From NCBI GenBank assembly GCA_900555355.1, contig USKV01000075.1:1-7050 (forward strand): DNA of 7,050 nucleotides, in the 5' to 3' direction. Made by a program: the position numbers and the translations under genes. This DNA is from an uncultured Collinsella sp. Its GTDB lineage: Bacteria; Actinomycetota; Coriobacteriia; Coriobacteriales; Coriobacteriaceae. Under the pieces are notes generated by a model. That model was not told the origin of the DNA and made no database searches. It was given only the letters and a program-made list of their open reading frames with translations. Below are positions 6,756-7,050 of this stretch, in pieces. Position 1 is the stretch's first letter; every line of letters begins with the position of its first letter.

Positions 6756-6970
6756 TCTCAATCTGTAACATCTAGACCGGTATTTCTCTTCAAGCTGTTA
6801 CAGATTGAGATGTTAAGACGGGTTGGCGGGTAATATCTCTATCTGTAACACGAAGAGGCTGAAAACCTTTCTTACTGTTACAGAATGAGACGGAAGTCGG
6901 GGCTACTGCGTAGTATCTCAATCTGTAACAGATAGGGGAGAAAATGTTCTCTAAATGTTACAGATTGAGA
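6756..6970. repeat. Array of six 15-base motifs in alternating orientation with exact 40-base phase (three 80-base hairpin units)
   Basis: TCTCAATCTGTAACA lies at 6756-6770, 6836-6850 (A to T at its fifth base) and 6916-6930. Its reverse complement TGTTACAGATTGAGA lies at 6796-6810, 6876-6890 (one T to A) and 6956-6970. Every gap between neighbours is exactly 25 bases, so starts fall every 40 bases and the whole repeats every 80. Each left-right pair can fold into a 15-bp stem (perfect in units 1 and 3, two adjacent mismatches in unit 2) with a 25-base loop. Similarity extends into the loops: two free bases, then WAGR on the left and YCWW on the right. Loops 2 and 3 agree at 12 of 25 positions, as do the two 25-base linkers. 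It begins 46 bases after the stop of the DUF262-DUF1524 gene. Function unknown: transcribed hairpin RNA, array of protein-binding sites, or recombination sites are all possible. Confidence 0.9.
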
Positions 6971-7050
6971 CATAGGCCGGACCGGTCCAAGTCACCCTGG
7001 TCGAGCGAGGATTTCCGGACATACGAGCGCGGAAAATCTCCCGCCTAGTG
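6971..7050. other. Gene-free tail with small inverted repeats
   Basis: After the last motif the 40-base phase is not continued. GGACCGGTCC (6979-6988) is a perfect 10-base palindrome; its ACCGGT also occurs inside the first array loop. GATTTCCG (7010-7017) and CGGAAAATC (7030-7038) form an imperfect hairpin. No start codon with a ribosome-binding site is visible before the window ends. Confidence 0.4.

Noticed and set aside
6756..6970. CRISPR array
   Set aside because: Neighbouring repeats are inverted, the repeat is only 15 bases, loops 2 and 3 resemble each other as do the two linkers, and no cas gene is visible.
6756..6970. TIGR-type (tandem interspaced guide RNA) array
   Set aside because: As I recall, those have spacers of about 9 bases and box C/D-like repeat motifs; here gaps are 25 bases, no CTGA or TGATGA box lies in the repeat, and no Tas-like gene is in the window.
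6756..6970. Ordinary transcription terminators for the DUF262 gene
   Set aside because: The stems are A/T-rich with long loops and lack a following T-run, and three equally spaced copies are not needed for termination.

Overview
The window looks like part of the accessory genome of a high-GC Gram-positive bacterium. A gut Coriobacteriia such as a Collinsella or Olsenella relative is my best guess. This rests on the very GC-rich, AGG-using conjugation genes and the MobL-type relaxase, and is an inference, not a marker-gene identification.

Positions 1-4414 are one end of an integrative mobilizable or conjugative element, with every gene on the minus strand. Read in the direction of transcription they are a tyrosine integrase (4260-3055, with its own intrinsic terminator), a small excisionase-like helix-turn-helix protein (2859-2617), a ribbon-helix-helix relaxosome-type protein (2563-2102), a MobL relaxase (2109-754) and the first 252 residues of a VirD4/TraG-type coupling ATPase (757 to beyond position 1). 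The last three overlap at their ends and look translationally coupled. The integrase would recombine the element, the small HTH protein would favour excision, the RHH protein and relaxase would nick and pilot the DNA, and the coupling protein would feed it to a type IV secretion channel.

The element ends at 4415-4457. This stretch matches the 3' half of a tRNA-Thr(UGU) gene, from the anticodon to the terminal CCA, with no 5' half in front of it: an attachment-site copy. It is followed by a tRNA-type intrinsic terminator. On both sides of it lie three direct repeats of YRTGCAAY with the same 12-then-11-base spacing. That is what an attP, or a junction between two related elements sitting in tandem, would look like.

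To the right, after about 320 bases without a credible gene, a plus-strand gene (4859-6709) encodes a single-chain DUF262-DUF1524 protein of the GmrSD type IV restriction family, probably phage-defence cargo. Forty-six bases after its stop codon begins an exact array: a 15-base motif repeated six times in alternating orientation every 40 bases (6756-6970), equal to three 80-base units each able to form a hairpin. I know of no standard element with this layout, and it is the most interesting signal in the window. The last 80 bases hold only small inverted repeats.
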